A stretch of DNA of 64,000 nt. Source: Mesostigma viride (Eukaryota > Streptophyta > Mesostigmatophyceae > Mesostigmatales > Mesostigmataceae). Position numbers and translations under genes: made by a program. The notes under the pieces are model-generated. The model did not search any database. It was not told the origin of the DNA and saw only the letters and a list, made by a program, of their open reading frames with translations. Shown in pieces: positions 45,531 through 56,559 of this stretch. The DNA is taken from positions 869,395 through 933,394 of the forward strand of contig RPFO01000016.1 of NCBI GenBank assembly GCA_009746045.1. Direction: 5' to 3'. Numbering within the stretch: position 1 is the first letter of the stretch; each line of letters opens with the position of its first letter.

Positions 45531-45654
45531 CCGGAAGATGAGGGGACAAGGCAAGGAACGTACCCAGAGGATAAGGCCATGGAGAAGATTGAGACAACAA
45601 GTGCGCATGTTGCAGAGAGAAGAAAATGTTCGTGTACTGGTGGACAGGGAGTCC

Positions 45655-45838
45655 GATGGCTTTCTTATTTGCTACTGTTATAGGTATGTACTACTATTCA
45701 TGGCTTTATTATTTACTACTGTTATAGGTATGTACTACTATTCATGGCTTTCTTAGTTGCTACTGTTATAGGTATGTACTACTTTTCATGGCTTTCTTAG
45801 TTGCTACTGTGGTAGGTATGTACTACTATTCATGTCAT
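45655..45838. repeat. 44-bp tandem repeat, about 4 copies
   Basis: Unit contains GCTACTGTTATAGGTATGTA and CTACTATTCATGGCTTTCTT. Intergenic between the two minus-strand genes. Confidence 0.9.
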
Positions 45839-45885
45839 GCAAGCACTCAGTTCAGCCGTTGTTCCTTAAGTTTGTCAGCCTGCGT

Positions 45886-46110
45886 GCTTGGCATTTGTGA
45901 GCCCACACTGGTCACTATAGCTGTGGCCACACACATCCTGGTGCTTGGCATTTGTGAGCCCACGCTGGTCACTATAGCTGTGGCCACACACATCCTGGTG
46001 CTTGGCATTTGTAAGCCCACACTGGTCACTATAGCTGTGGCCACACACATCCTGGTGCTTGGCATTTGTGAGCCCACACTGGTCACTATAGCTGTGGCCA
46101 CACACATCGT
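45886..46110. repeat. 57-bp tandem repeat, 4 copies
   Basis: Unit begins GTGCTTGGCATTTGTGAGCC and ends GGCCACACACATCCTG. 57 bp is 19 codons, so reading frames stay open without being genes. Lies downstream of the NmrA-like gene. Confidence 0.92.
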
Positions 46111-46274
46111 GGTCCGTGCTCACTACAACCGCGATCCCAGCCACCACCGTGCCTGAGCACTATCGTCGCGCCGGCATTCCACTCAAACATGGCCACTAAA
46201 ACCGCATAGTTGCCATACCCTCAAACGCACCCACCTGAGCACTCTAGCGATTGCATTCGCTAGGCCAGTGGTCA

Positions 46275-47544
46275 CTATAACCGCAGACGCCAACCCACCT
46301 GCGCACTATATGCCGTGGGGGGCTCCAGCCGCCGCCCCATCGCCAGCTCGACCCCCCTGGAGATCTCCCCCCAGGTGGCCACCGCCGACGCGACCTCAAC
46401 CACCTGGTTGAACGCCTGCTTCGCACCCACGCATGCCACAGTGAACGCGGCCAGGTCCGCTATAGTGACCACCGCGACGCGCGCGTCCGGGGTACCGTAG
46501 ATCACCCCCCCCGAACCCTTGGCAATGTCCCAGAAACCTGGGCACCGCGAGGGTGGCCCCTGGCTTAGAGGGGTCGGTTGCCCAAGCTCTAGGCCCTCGT
46601 AGCGGGACCCTGGCCCGCCGACCGCGGCGTCTATAATTAGCCCAGTGGCGATGCACGTGTAGGCAATGTCGCCGCGCGCGCGGGACAGGACATCGAGGAA
46701 GGAGGCCTTCGAGGCCAGCAGGGGCACTTGCTTGTGCGCCCAGGGTGGCAGGCGCGCCGGCGCGGCGGAGAAGTGAGAGGGGATGAACTGGGTCACGTGC
46801 TCAGCGCGCGCGGCCCGCAGGAGGGCTGACTGCGTGGCGACCAGGCTCCCGCGTGGGTTGGACGCGTCGACCAGTGTGGATATAACGCACGTCACGCCCT
46901 GTGTGGGTGGAGGGGAATGTGGGTGCGTGGGGATGTGGGTGTGGGGAAGTGTGGGCATGGGGGGAGTGTGGGTGTGGGCGAATGTGGGCTTGGGGGAATA
47001 TGGCTACAGGCAATTCGGTTTGTGGGGTAATGTGCACTGGGGGGGATGGGGTCAGCGTTACAGCGGGCCATTGCCGTGGCATTTGGAGGATTTGTAGGGA
47101 CTTGAGTGCCCGAGAACATGGGAAAGTTATTTTTAGATCATGGCGCGAGGGCGGCGCCATGCGGGATACGCGCCAGGAAGCTGAAGAAGATGTCATATTA
47201 AATATTTGATATCTAATCTGTTTATTACGATAACTTACGAGGCAAGCTCTTCGCAGGGAAGCGCTGTCCGCATAGCTAGCCACGACGACATCAATGTTGC
47301 TTCCCAATTCCGCCTTGAGCCTTTCAATCCCAGCATTGCTACGGACGAGAAATCTCGTCTTGCATTGGGAGTCTAGGAGCCGCCTACCTATGGCAACGGC
47401 GAGCCTGCCTGACCCTGCCACCAGTACTAGACTATCAGCTGGATCAGGCGCGTCAGCATGCTTTCGTCGCAAGCCCCGGGACAGGAAAGCCAACGAGCCG
47501 ATTGCTAGTGCACCAGCAACAGCAACTACGGCTGGAGGCGGCAT
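46275..47544 (-). CDS. NmrA-like NAD(P)-binding Rossmann protein, 2 exons, 309 aa
   Basis: Exons 47544-47239 and 46898-46275; donor GTAAGT, acceptor CACACAG, phase 0, joining LRRACL to GVTCVISTLV. Residues 5-23 form a hydrophobic anchor (AVVAVAGALAIGSLAFLSR). Then comes the first Rossmann strand and loop (LVLVAGSGRLAVAIGRRLL, residues 39-57; glycine motif looser than GxxGxxG), FLVRSN (65-70), CVISTL, QFIPSHFS (139-146, cf. the family's RFIPSEF), a Lys-rich helix (KQVPLLASKASFL) and IADLAAFTVACV (cf. the family's DIA.fva). Length fits NmrA/isoflavone-reductase-like proteins, which act as redox sensors or reductases. A CAG-GTGGGT near 46298 could be another donor, so the C-terminus is less certain. 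Confidence 0.8.
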
Positions 47545-48145
47545 CGAGCTCCCTATACCGCGCAAGGTGGCCTTATTTGAAAAGAATGAATGCAGGAAAG
47601 TGGGCAGGCACTGGCCTTTACACCTTCTTCAAATGCTCCAGATTTTTAGAGTCTTGCGCTACTATATTCCTACGGCTACCTAGGTCAATGTCAATTAGGG
47701 CGCGCGCGCGTGCAGTATACGCGTTGTCAAATGCCTGCGGTTATTTCCTCTTCTTAACATGCCAAAGCAGGAGAGGGGAATGCCAACAAAGCTGACGCTG
47801 TCTCAGCTCTTGCGTGTAAAGGCTTGGCAATCCTATGCGCACGAGCGTCGCCTCACTTATAGATTTCTCGGGAATGCGCACTGTGACGCTCTCTCCGCCA
47901 TGAGGCCTGAGGCCGTGCACGGTACAGGGTCGATGTTGCAGAGAAGCGAAGCAGCGCGTTGTGGATCTGGGCGCGTATGGAGCTGGACTTCTGGGACACG
48001 TGGGGACTGGGGAACCGAGACAAGGCCAGAAGTCGCTGAGACATGGAAGTCAGTACGGAAGCCAGTGTATGTACTATGTACGTATGTGCCTTGGTAATTC
48101 TGGCTGCCATCATCTGTCACCACTACCCTCCGTTGCCTCCGCTTA
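47545..48145. other. Intergenic, no gene recognised
   Basis: Contains a GCGCGCGCGCG run near 47700 and overlapping short ORFs without domains. Presumed promoter side of the NmrA-like gene. Confidence 0.4.
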
Positions 48146-48366
48146 GGGTTGTACCGAATAGTGTTCCGAATACCGAATATCCCCCGAATACCGAACCGAA
48201 CACCGAATATGTTCAGTATACGGCGAACGGTCTGTCCGTCTGAACATATTCGGTATCGGTATCGGGAGGCAAGCTCTACTTCCGAATATGTTCGGTATCG
48301 AAATCGGAACACCCTACTATTCGACGAATATATTCGTAGTTCCGAATATCGAATAGTAGTACCCCT
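48146..48366. mobile_element. MITE-like element rich in CCGAATA motifs, copy 1
   Basis: Starts AGGGTTGTACCGAATAGTG and carries many CCGAATA / TATTCGG motifs in both orientations with CGGTATCGGTATCGGGAGGC inside. The reverse-oriented relative at 58910-59096 ends CTATTCGGTACAACCCTACC. The GGGTTGTAC end is typical of hAT-type MITEs (inference); no clear target duplication. Confidence 0.55.
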
Positions 48367-48402
48367 ACCAGCGGGCGGCGCAGCCTCCAGCCTCCACTCA
48401 CG

Positions 48403-49095
48403 GGTTCTGGCTCGCAAACTCATGAGTTAAAAACTCACCCCCGGACCAGAATCAGACCGGGGATCGCCGCCGCGCCTGGTTGCGAGCTACTCCAAGAATG
48501 CCGTGGACTGCCCTAGCGGCGTATCCAGACGGGAAGTCTGCGTAACCAGCGTAAACCAGACTCCAGCATGCCGTAAGTACAGGTAAAAGCTGTTAAAACC
48601 CCATGCCAGAGACAGCTGCTGACAAAGTTACAGTGCAGCGGGCACCCCCGGCAGCCATAGCGGGAACGATAGTCCGGCAGTTGACGGGGGCGGCCAGGAT
48701 GTTTATTAAACGTAGATTGACGCTTCCATATCTTGTTGCTAAGAGTATGACAAGGTAGCGTTACCTGCAATCCAATAAATGAGGCATTGTAGCGTGGATT
48801 TTCTCCAGAGCTTTACCGTGTTTGTCGTGGCAGAATGTTCCAATGCAGTAGATCAAGTGACGCCATTACTATCGATGTTCCTTTGCATTGCTGCATCTGC
48901 CAATTGTTTTTCACTTAAAAGATTGATATTGCCTTGTTATGTCGCCAGGTAGACCGATATCCAAGCGAGTTACGGGCGACTTTGCTCGCGATTATAAATG
49001 TAGGAGCACGCATTAATTAAACCGGACTTGCTTGGGGTCAGGTCCCGATGGTGCGTTGTCGAGCGAGAGCCCACCAAGCAGGCGTGCTTATTGTT
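48403..49095 (+). repeat. Left arm of a large inverted repeat
   Basis: Matches in reverse the segment 54500-56062 (blocks CCGGACCAGAATCAGACCGG, GATGTTTATTAAACGTAGAT, CAGTAGATCAAGTGACGCCA, TTGCTTGGGGTCAGGTCCCG). The right arm has two extra insertions (about 150 and 770 bp). Confidence 0.85.
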
Positions 49096-50150
49096 TATAA
49101 TTATTATGATCATGAACTTGCCTTATTGCCAGCATGTGTTCAGCTAGACTGTGGCCACTTTTGGTGCCGTGATGCTACAGTCATACCGTTGGCAGCCATT
49201 TTCCGTTTTCCTCAAGCGCTGGAATGCACAACTTCTCCATACTTATCCCGCCCGGCATGTCAGTGACCGTTCCCCAGGTATAGAACACTTCATGGCTTAT
49301 TCATACTTGCTGGTTTGGGGCAGCGTATTTGCTTCTATCACCAGCAGCGCTTCACCTGACACTTTCGTTTGACTGCAGAGCCCCAGCGTGATGCCTTGGC
49401 GTTGGCGGTGGTCCTCAAGCGCGTACTGTCTGAAGGACAGTATCATGGTATGACATTGGTAAGCTTTTGCGTTTGGTTTTGGCAGAGCTCTTGCCAGCAG
49501 CCGGGGCAGAATAGCAGCAGTATTGTCAATACCTGTTCTTATGCTTGCTCAACACGATAAATCATGTAGTCTGTTTCTCTGATGAAGACATTGGTTGGCA
49601 GTCGTATCAATAGTGTTGCCTGCAATTTTCCCAGACCGGATACGCCTGTATGGTTGGCGATTACGGTTACTAGCATTTCTTCTTAGAGCCCGGGAGTCAT
49701 GTTGAGATCAAGGTGACTAATGTGACATTGCTTTCTCTTTGCTAATGTTACTAGGGTTGTGGTGCCGGGATGCTGCATGTTGCTAACTGAGAAAAGCAGG
49801 ATTCGTCCTTCAGAAAGAGACTAATATGACAGCAGGTAATATCTAGCACATCATCGTTCCCTTAGTGAACTCGTTGCATGTATACATCCTGCTTCCACGC
49901 TTGCTTCCTTGCTTTTGGTTGCTGGCTGGCCGGCCGGCTGGTTGGCGTGTATTGCTTGTTCCCATAAACATTTGTATACGTACACGCACGCTCATGTTGT
50001 CATGCACGCACAAGACCGCACCAAAGCAACCAACCAATGTAACAAGCTACCATATCCCATGCTCATGGCTCCCCACCCTACCCAACAGCTGCACCTCATG
50101 CCCACTGCTTACACCATGGTTGTCATGCCAAACTGCTGCCATGGCCATCA

Positions 50151-50490
50151 TGGCTGTCGTGGCTGTCGTGGCTGTCGTGGCTGTCGTGGCTGTCGTGGCT
50201 GTCGTGGCTGTCGTGGCTGTCGTGGCTGTCGTGGCTGTCGTGGCTGTCGTGGCTGTCGTGGCTGTCGTGGCTGTCGTGGCTGTCGTGGCTGTCGTGGCTG
50301 TCGTGGCTGTCGTGGCTGTCGTGGCTGTCGTGGCTGTCGTGGCTGTCGTGGCTGTCGTGGCTGTCGTGGCTGTCGTGGCTGTCGTGGCTGTCGTGGCTGT
50401 TGTGGCTGTCGTGGCTGTCGTGGCTGTCGTGGCTGTCGTGGCTGTCGTGGCTGTCGTGGCTGTCGTGGCTGTCATGGCTGTCATGGCCGT
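50151..50490 (+). repeat. 9-bp minisatellite (GGCTGTCGT)n
   Basis: About 36 near-perfect units with one TGT-TGT variant and two GTCAT units at the end. A CTGCCATGGCCAT prelude is shared with the inverted array at 53757. Three codons per unit, so several frames stay open. Confidence 0.95.
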
Positions 50491-50943
50491 CCTGGCGATT
50501 GCCAGGGGAACTCGGTGAGTGCCAGTTCAAGATGCTCGAGGGCAAGTGGGCTAGGGCGTTTGGCAATGCACACGCAGGTGCATGCCGGACACTTGTTCTT
50601 TGTAACGTAGTACAGGCAGTGCAGACGGGCTGGACATGCAAATACTTGCTGTCCTTAGCAAGTGGCCAGCCCAAGCAAGATGCACATGCATGCAACCCAT
50701 CGCTGTGTGTAATGTCTTGTATCCACACTCCGTAGGTACCTGGCATGTACATGGTCTGAACTTGCAGAATTTCACTCCAACAACATGTGGCTGGCAGCAA
50801 GCATTGAGGTAACTGCAACTGTAAATCTGTAATGACTAATCGCACGCATCCAGGAATAGTTGTCTCCATTATTGTATGGGAGGGAGGGGTAGGGTTGATA
50901 GGGATTCTACTTGGTAGGGTTGAGAGAGCACGAACGTGAAAAG

Positions 50944-51058
50944 ATCAAGGAGACAACCAGCGCAGGCCAGAAATCGGGAGAATCCGGTCCATGGTAGCTC
51001 GAGCCTGCCGTTATCTTTTCCGCATTTTCGAGTCGTTCAGGATGATGAATATGAAGTG
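50944..51058 (+). mobile_element. Short retroposon copy (GAGACAACC family), about 115 bp
   Basis: GATCAAGGAGACAACCAGCG through TTTCGAGTCGTTCAGGATGA to TGAATATGAA. CTCGAGCC is one mismatch from a Pol III B box core. Confidence 0.8.
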
Positions 51059-51223
51059 AGACAACTATGCCTGGACGCATGGCGATCCAACGCCGTGGAA
51101 GGACTAGGGTAGTTGTCTGATAGGAAAGACGCGAAGGCCGCGGAAGCCGCTTGGCTATCTCTAGGAAGACCTGCATGGAGGGAGCTAGACAGAGGGTAGC
51201 GAGAAATGTTGATGGGGAAAACA

Positions 51224-51251
51224 CACACACACACACACACATGCACACACA

Positions 51252-51282
<31 letters not shown>

Positions 51283-51283
51283 C
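51224..51283. repeat. (CA)n microsatellite
   Basis: Two CA runs joined by ATGCACAC. Followed by 250 bp of purine/A-rich DNA without genes. Confidence 0.95.
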
Positions 51284-51535
51284 ACCAGCAGCAACAAAAA
51301 CAACCAAAACTAAGAAGGAAAAGAGGGAACACATACGCACATACACGAAGGGGCTAAAATAAAAAGTAAGGAGTATACATTACAGAGGGAAAAAGAACAA
51401 GGAAAAGGAAAGAAAGAAAAAAGAAAAGATTTAACGTAAATGGTAGTCATACGAACAATAATAAATAAAGACAAAGTAAAGAGTAATAATTATAACAAAA
51501 ACCAAAATGGAATAAAGAATGCACGGAGATGGAAT

Positions 51536-51688
51536 TAATCAATTAATTCGACTCGTGCTCCCGTTGGGGAGTCACGGAGCATTAACCCCGATGGATGGAT
51601 GGGTGGGTGCAAACAGTCCTACCGGTCTAAGCTATCTACATCAGCCACCTACGACATCTATCTAACAGCATTACTAACTACCATAACG
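51536..51688 (-). mobile_element. LINE family B 3' UTR, reverse copy
   Basis: AATTAATTCGACTCGTGCTC, GTCACGGAGCATTAACCCCG and AACAGTCCTACCGGTCTAA. Abuts head-on the plus-strand copy starting at 51690. Confidence 0.8.
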
Positions 51689-51689
51689 A

Positions 51690-52215
51690 CCCGCCCAGCC
51701 TGGCCGGCACCTCCTGACGTGGGCTGGGCCCAGTGATGTTAGACGCCGCAAGGCCCGCACCTTCAAAGAACAGCTAGTAGCGGACATGGGGGGCCTAGGC
51801 CTCTCCGTGATTTGGAAGAAGATGATGGACAAGGCCAAGTGGGCCCAGGTCATAGAGGACAACGAGCCCCCCCCAGTGGGGAAGCGCCCGCGTGTGCAAT
51901 CTCGTGGGAGGCATGCCAGATAGCCCCCCTAGGGCAGCGTGCGGCTGCCTAGATAGATGTTGTAGTTAGAATGTTGTTAGGTAGATGTAGTATGTAGCCG
52001 ATGTAGATAGATTAGACCGGTAGGACTGTTTGCACCCATCCATCCATCCATCGGGGTTAATGCTCCGTGACTCCGGGCCAACGGGAGCACGAGTCTAATT
52101 AATTCATTAATTAATTACTAACTACAACATCTATCTATACAGCATCACGCTGCCCTAGGGGAGCTGTCTGGCGTGCCTCCCGCGGGTTTGCACACGCGGG
52201 CGCTTCCCCACAGGA
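51690..52215 (+). mobile_element. LINE family B, RT C-terminus plus 3' UTR
   Basis: Open frame RPAQPGRHLLTWAGPSDVRR, KARTFKEQLVADMGG, VIWKKMMDKAKWAQVIEDN, ending at a TAG near 51921. The 3' UTR runs to AATTAATTCATTAATTAATT at about 52115. 52116-52215 is a further reversed fragment of the same UTR and C-terminus (GGGCAGCGTG complement, CGCGGGTTTGC). Confidence 0.8.
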
Positions 52216-52494
52216 TGGAAAGCATGGAGATGGAAATTAATGTGTAGCCTTGTTTTGTTTAAACTTGTGGTGTGTCTCACATAAGTCACGTGAACAAAAT
52301 GGAACTAAGATTACGTGCACCATCTGCGAGCATAGTTGTCTCACTTCATATGCACAGCTATGATGGGTACTCTTGATACATGCTTCACAAGGGCAATGCA
52401 TGTAGTGGATCTCTACCGGAACTGGCGGGGGGGAGAATCAGGCATACAGGCAATGAGGACTTCTCCATGGGATATGCAGAGGGTGTGTCGCAGT

Positions 52495-52690
52495 ATCAAA
52501 GAGACAACCAGCGCAGGCCAGAAATCGGGAGAATCCGGACCATGGTAGCTCGAGCCTGCCGTTATCTTTTCCGCGTTTTCGAGTCGTTCAGGATGATGAA
52601 GATGAATGGTGATGGAAATGTGTATCCTTGTGCATTGAAATTATGGCTGGCTTACGTGTGGAGCGACTAGATGACCTAGACGGTGGGGCC
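52495..52690 (+). mobile_element. Longest short-retroposon copy (GAGACAACC family)
   Basis: TATCAAAGAGACAACCAGCG to GATGACCTAGACGGTGGGGC. It holds the unoccupied TA site matching the MITE insertion at 7996. A-box-like CAGCGCAGGCC and B-box-like GCTCGAGCC lie about 40 bp apart, suggesting Pol III transcription (weak). Confidence 0.8.
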
Positions 52691-53756
52691 GGAAACAGCA
52701 TGCTTGATCAGGGCGTGTGTTTCTAGCCTAACTGGCCGGGAGTGTCTAGTGGTGAGCACCATTGCTGCGATCGCTCTCCCACCATTTACGAGGAAATACC
52801 CGCAAATGGAAAACCACTGAAAAGGTCTAGCTAGTCAGTCATCACGTTAGCCATGCCATGATTCCAAACGTCCAAGAACTGCACACGGTGCAAAGGCAAA
52901 AAGCCGGAGGACAGCACTTTCAAATGTGCGGTATTACTATGTTCTTGGGACATCAACTACAACAATAAAAAGTACAACAATAAAACAGCCTAGCATTTGG
53001 GTGTGCACTTGGTTGTCTTGAAGAAGATGTCTTGAAGAAGTTGTATACAGAGTAAGGGCGAGAAACCCACAGATACATGGCATTATTCCAACTAAGTGAA
53101 TTACATGGTCACACTCTAATGCAGCCAGCCAGTTTAGGATTGAGGTAGGCAGCACATGTGACTTTTATATGCTGGCCGTCAGGCTAGCTAGTTATTGGCG
53201 CGCAGCACCATCAGCTCAGCTCTGGCCAAGGTAATGGAAACACAGAACATCACTTGTGAACCGAATGTAGCACAGACATGGCTGTTCACATCAGCAACGT
53301 GAGAGATGCACATGATGCCTGCAAGAAAGCCATCAAGCCACCGACATGCCAACGCAAGCCAGCAAACATGCAGCAAGCACAGCAAACACCTACCACAGCG
53401 ATGATATCACACCCCCAATCTGCCAATCCCTAGATAGTAGATACCTAGCTGAGGCTGCGGGTGGGGCCTGCTCAGGTGTTCAAAGGCTAGGGTTGGATTC
53501 GGAAAATGTTGGGTGGTTACCTGCCAAAAATCGCCCCACATTCTGTACAGCACTTGAGTGCTCCGTGACCTCTCAACAGAGGCTTAGGTTCCATCAATAA
53601 CTTGCGCCAGCAAGGCAAACAATCAAAGACAGCCACCAATGCAAGCAATACAGCTATGCAAATAACCCAGAAAAACAAGTCTAAAGCACAAGTCAGCGAT
53701 GCAAGCCGCTTAGTCAGTCTTAATGCATGCAATGACCTCCTTGTGGCGACAACAAA
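52691..53756. other. No gene or repeat recognised
   Basis: Only short ORFs; some 10-20 bp repeats of GTCTTGAAGAAG type near 53010. Lies between the two minisatellites. Confidence 0.45.
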
Positions 53757-54430
53757 GGCAGTCATGGCAGTCATGACAGCCATGACAGCCAAGACAGCAA
53801 GGACAGCCATGAAAGCTGAAAGCCATGACAGCAAGGACAGCCAAGACAGCACAAGGACAGCCGCGATGGCCATGACAGCCATGACAGCCATGACAGCCAT
53901 GACAGCCATGACAGCCATGACAGCCATGACAGCCATGACAGCCATGACAGCCATGACAGCCATGACAGCCATGACAGCCATGACAGCCATGACAACCATG
54001 ACAGCCATGACAGCCATGACAGCAAGGACAGCCATGAAAGCTGACAGCCATGACAGCCATGACAGCCATGACAGCCATGACAGCCATGACAGCCATGACA
54101 GCCATGACAGCCATGACAGCCATGACAGCCATGACAGCCATGACAGCCATGACAGCCATGAAAGCTGAAAGCCATGACAGCAATGACAGCCATGAAAGCT
54201 GAAAGCCATGACAGCCATGACAGCCATGACAGCCATGACAGCCATGACAGCCATGACAGCCATGACAGCCATGACAGCCATGACAGCCATGACAGCCATG
54301 ACAGCCATGACAGCCATGACAGCCATGACAGCCATGACAGCCATGACAGCCATGACAACCATGACAGCCATGACAGCCATGACAGCAAGGACAGCCAAGA
54401 CAGCACAAGGACAGCCGCAATGGCCATGGC
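53757..54430 (-). repeat. 9-bp minisatellite (GGCTGTCAT)n with higher-order structure
   Basis: On the plus strand (CATGACAGC)n in three blocks (53870-54030, 54040-54160, 54205-54385) separated by GCCATGAAAGCTGAAAGCC cassettes. The cassette GACAGCAAGGACAGCCAAGA plus AGCACAAGGACAGCCGC occurs at both ends. The unit differs from the 50151 array by one base at a CpG. Confidence 0.93.
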
Positions 54431-54489
54431 GGCAATGACTGCCCAGGAGCGAACAGTGACATCATCAACACAAGTATGCCACCATAACC

Positions 54490-56065
54490 AACACTAACGC
54501 GTGCTTGATGGGCTCTCGCTCACCAACGCACCATCGGGACCTGACCCAAAGCAAGTCCGGTTTTACGCGCGCTCCTACATTCATCGACCAACGATGGACA
54601 ACGCGGAAGAGTCAAGACAGCTCGCAGGAAAGAAAATAACACCAGCAACCCCGCTCGCCAGTTGCATGTTACAACTGTTGCCAGCGACCCCGCTCGCCAG
54701 TTGCATCTTACACTTGTTTATGGCGAGCAAAGTCGCCCGTAACTCGCTTGGATATCGGTCTACCTGGCGACATAACAAGGCAATATCAATCTTTTAAGTG
54801 CAAATGAATTGGCAGATGCAGCAATGCGAAGGAACAATCGATAGTAATGGCGTCACTTGATCTACTGCATTGGAACATTCTGCCACGACAAACTGCACGG
54901 TAAAGCTCTGGAGAAAATCCACGCTACAATGCCTCATTTATTGGATTGCAGGTAACGCTACCTTGTCATACTCTTAGCAACAAGATATGGAAGCGTCAAT
55001 CTACGTTTAATAAACATCCTTGCCGCCCCCGTTAATTTCCGGAATATCCTTCCCGCTATGGCTGCCGGGGATGCCCGCTGCACTGTAACTTTGTCAGCAG
55101 CTGTCTCTGGCATAGGGTTTTAACAGCTTTTACCTGTACTTACGGCATGGCTACATTCGTACACCTACCGAAGGACCAGTGACTTACAGCCATGCTATTT
55201 GGGGGCCCAATACCGCCACCGCCAGGTCGAAATGTCCGGCCCCCATATTGAACTCAGGGTCCAATGCCAACCGCCGGAATGAAACTTGCTGGCCCCCAGT
55301 ATGCTAGCGCCCCCCTGGGGCGCCGCCACCGGTGCGCCGACAGCCGGCCCCCATATGCCCCCCCCCAACGCGCTGAATTCGTGTTCAGTGACCAGATCAC
55401 ACTTTGATCCGGGAGCAAAATGATTGGCTGTACGTTACGAACAAAAAACGAAATTTTAGTATCTAAGTTCCGCAGCGCTTGCTGAATTTGCTCCCTTTCC
55501 AAGGCCCGCTGACAATACTTGAGAAATTCACCAATGAATGTTCGGTTTGAAACTGACCATGGATTGTTACTGGTCGATACACCTGGTGTTGCTCACGTCG
55601 GAAGCCCGGGGGCACTTTCCCCGCTGAAAGGTGTGCACGTATTCCTATGCCCCCTAAACGCCGCTTATTCCTAGTGCAGCTGGAAACACCCGCCGAAGTC
55701 CAAACACTGCAGACGAGCACTTGCCACGTGGCAAATCCCCTTTGGCAGTAGGCTCGCCATATGGGGGCCATGACCACCCGCCGGCAGGCTATTTCAGCCG
55801 CAGCCCCTATATAAATATAGGGGCCAGACCAATGCAGCCACCGGCAGCCTTGGGGCCAGACCCTAGTACCCGTGAAATTTTGGCTGGGCATGTCACTGGT
55901 CCTCCTACCGACGTGAGTTGAGGCTGGTTTACGCTGGTTACGCAGACTTCCCGCCTGGATACGCCGCAAGGGCAGTCCACGGCATTCTTGGAGTAGCTCG
56001 CAACCAGGCGCGGCGGCGATCCCCGGTCTGATTCTGGTCCGGGGGTGAGTTTTTAACTCATGAGT
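54490..56065 (-). repeat. Right arm of the large inverted repeat
   Basis: Reverse of 48403-49095, with extra sequence at about 54575-54715 (containing a duplicated CGAGCGGGGT(C/T)GCTGG block) and at about 55150-55920. Adjacent to the minisatellite at 53757, whereas the left arm is separated from its array by about 1 kb. Confidence 0.85.
55155..55920. mobile_element. Insertion of about 770 bp in the right arm
   Basis: Ends ACCTACCGAAGGACCAGTGA and, inverted, CGTCGGTAGGAGGACCAGTG form imperfect terminal repeats. Interior is rich in GGGGGC(C)ATAT. Absent from the left arm, where only CTGGAGT occupies the site. No transposase. Confidence 0.65.
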
Positions 56066-56081
56066 GAAAAAAATAATCTCC

Positions 56082-56429
56082 ATTTCTATGGGACCCCGGC
56101 TCCCCTTAATGAGACTTATATTAATTATTTTGTATCAATTATATATTGAGATACACTTAGTGTTTAACTGATACTTAGACGAGCACAGTTGCCTTCCCTG
56201 CATAGTGCATTCAGCTTTTGGGCGTTGGCCTAACTCTTGAGTCGGCGGAGGCATGACCGCGCCAGCTGGTGAGTGGAGGGAGCCAACGCCCAAAAGCTGA
56301 ATGCACTATGCAGGGAAGGCAACTGTGCTCGTCTAAGTATCAGTTAAACACTAAGTGTATCTCAATATATAATTGATACAAAATAATTAATATAAGTCTC
56401 ATTAAGGGGAGCCGGGGTCCCATAGAAAT
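56082..56429. repeat. Perfect 148-bp inverted repeat (foldback)
   Basis: Arms 56082-56229 and 56282-56429 are exact reverse complements when read base by base, with a 52-bp spacer. Arms begin ATTTCTATGGGACCCCGGCT and end GGGCGTTGGC. Could be a foldback element, a hairpin-RNA source or an assembly artefact. Confidence 0.93.
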
Positions 56430-56559
56430 ATATCAAAACTTACCCCCCCTAATAACTACAGAAATGCAACTGTCAACCACTGAATGATCATGTTTGGGGA
56501 CCATAAACATGATGTTTGGGCATGCATACCACCACTTGTTGGGGGTACTACCCCCAGCC

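Noticed and set aside
45177-45608. 144-residue N-terminal extension of the metallo-hydrolase
   Set aside because: Open frame, but it overlaps a spaced DNA repeat and a poly-G run; the downstream ATG already gives a full-length family member.
45788-46156. Repeat protein of 19-residue units
   Set aside because: 57-bp tandem DNA repeat, open on both strands, with no start context or domain.
49865-50869. ORFs of WLS, AVV, GCR and HDS triplet repeats
   Set aside because: All come from the 9-bp array; equally open in many frames.
53517-54497. ORFs of AVM, GCH, MTA and HDS repeats
   Set aside because: Same reason; the 9-bp unit leaves most frames open.
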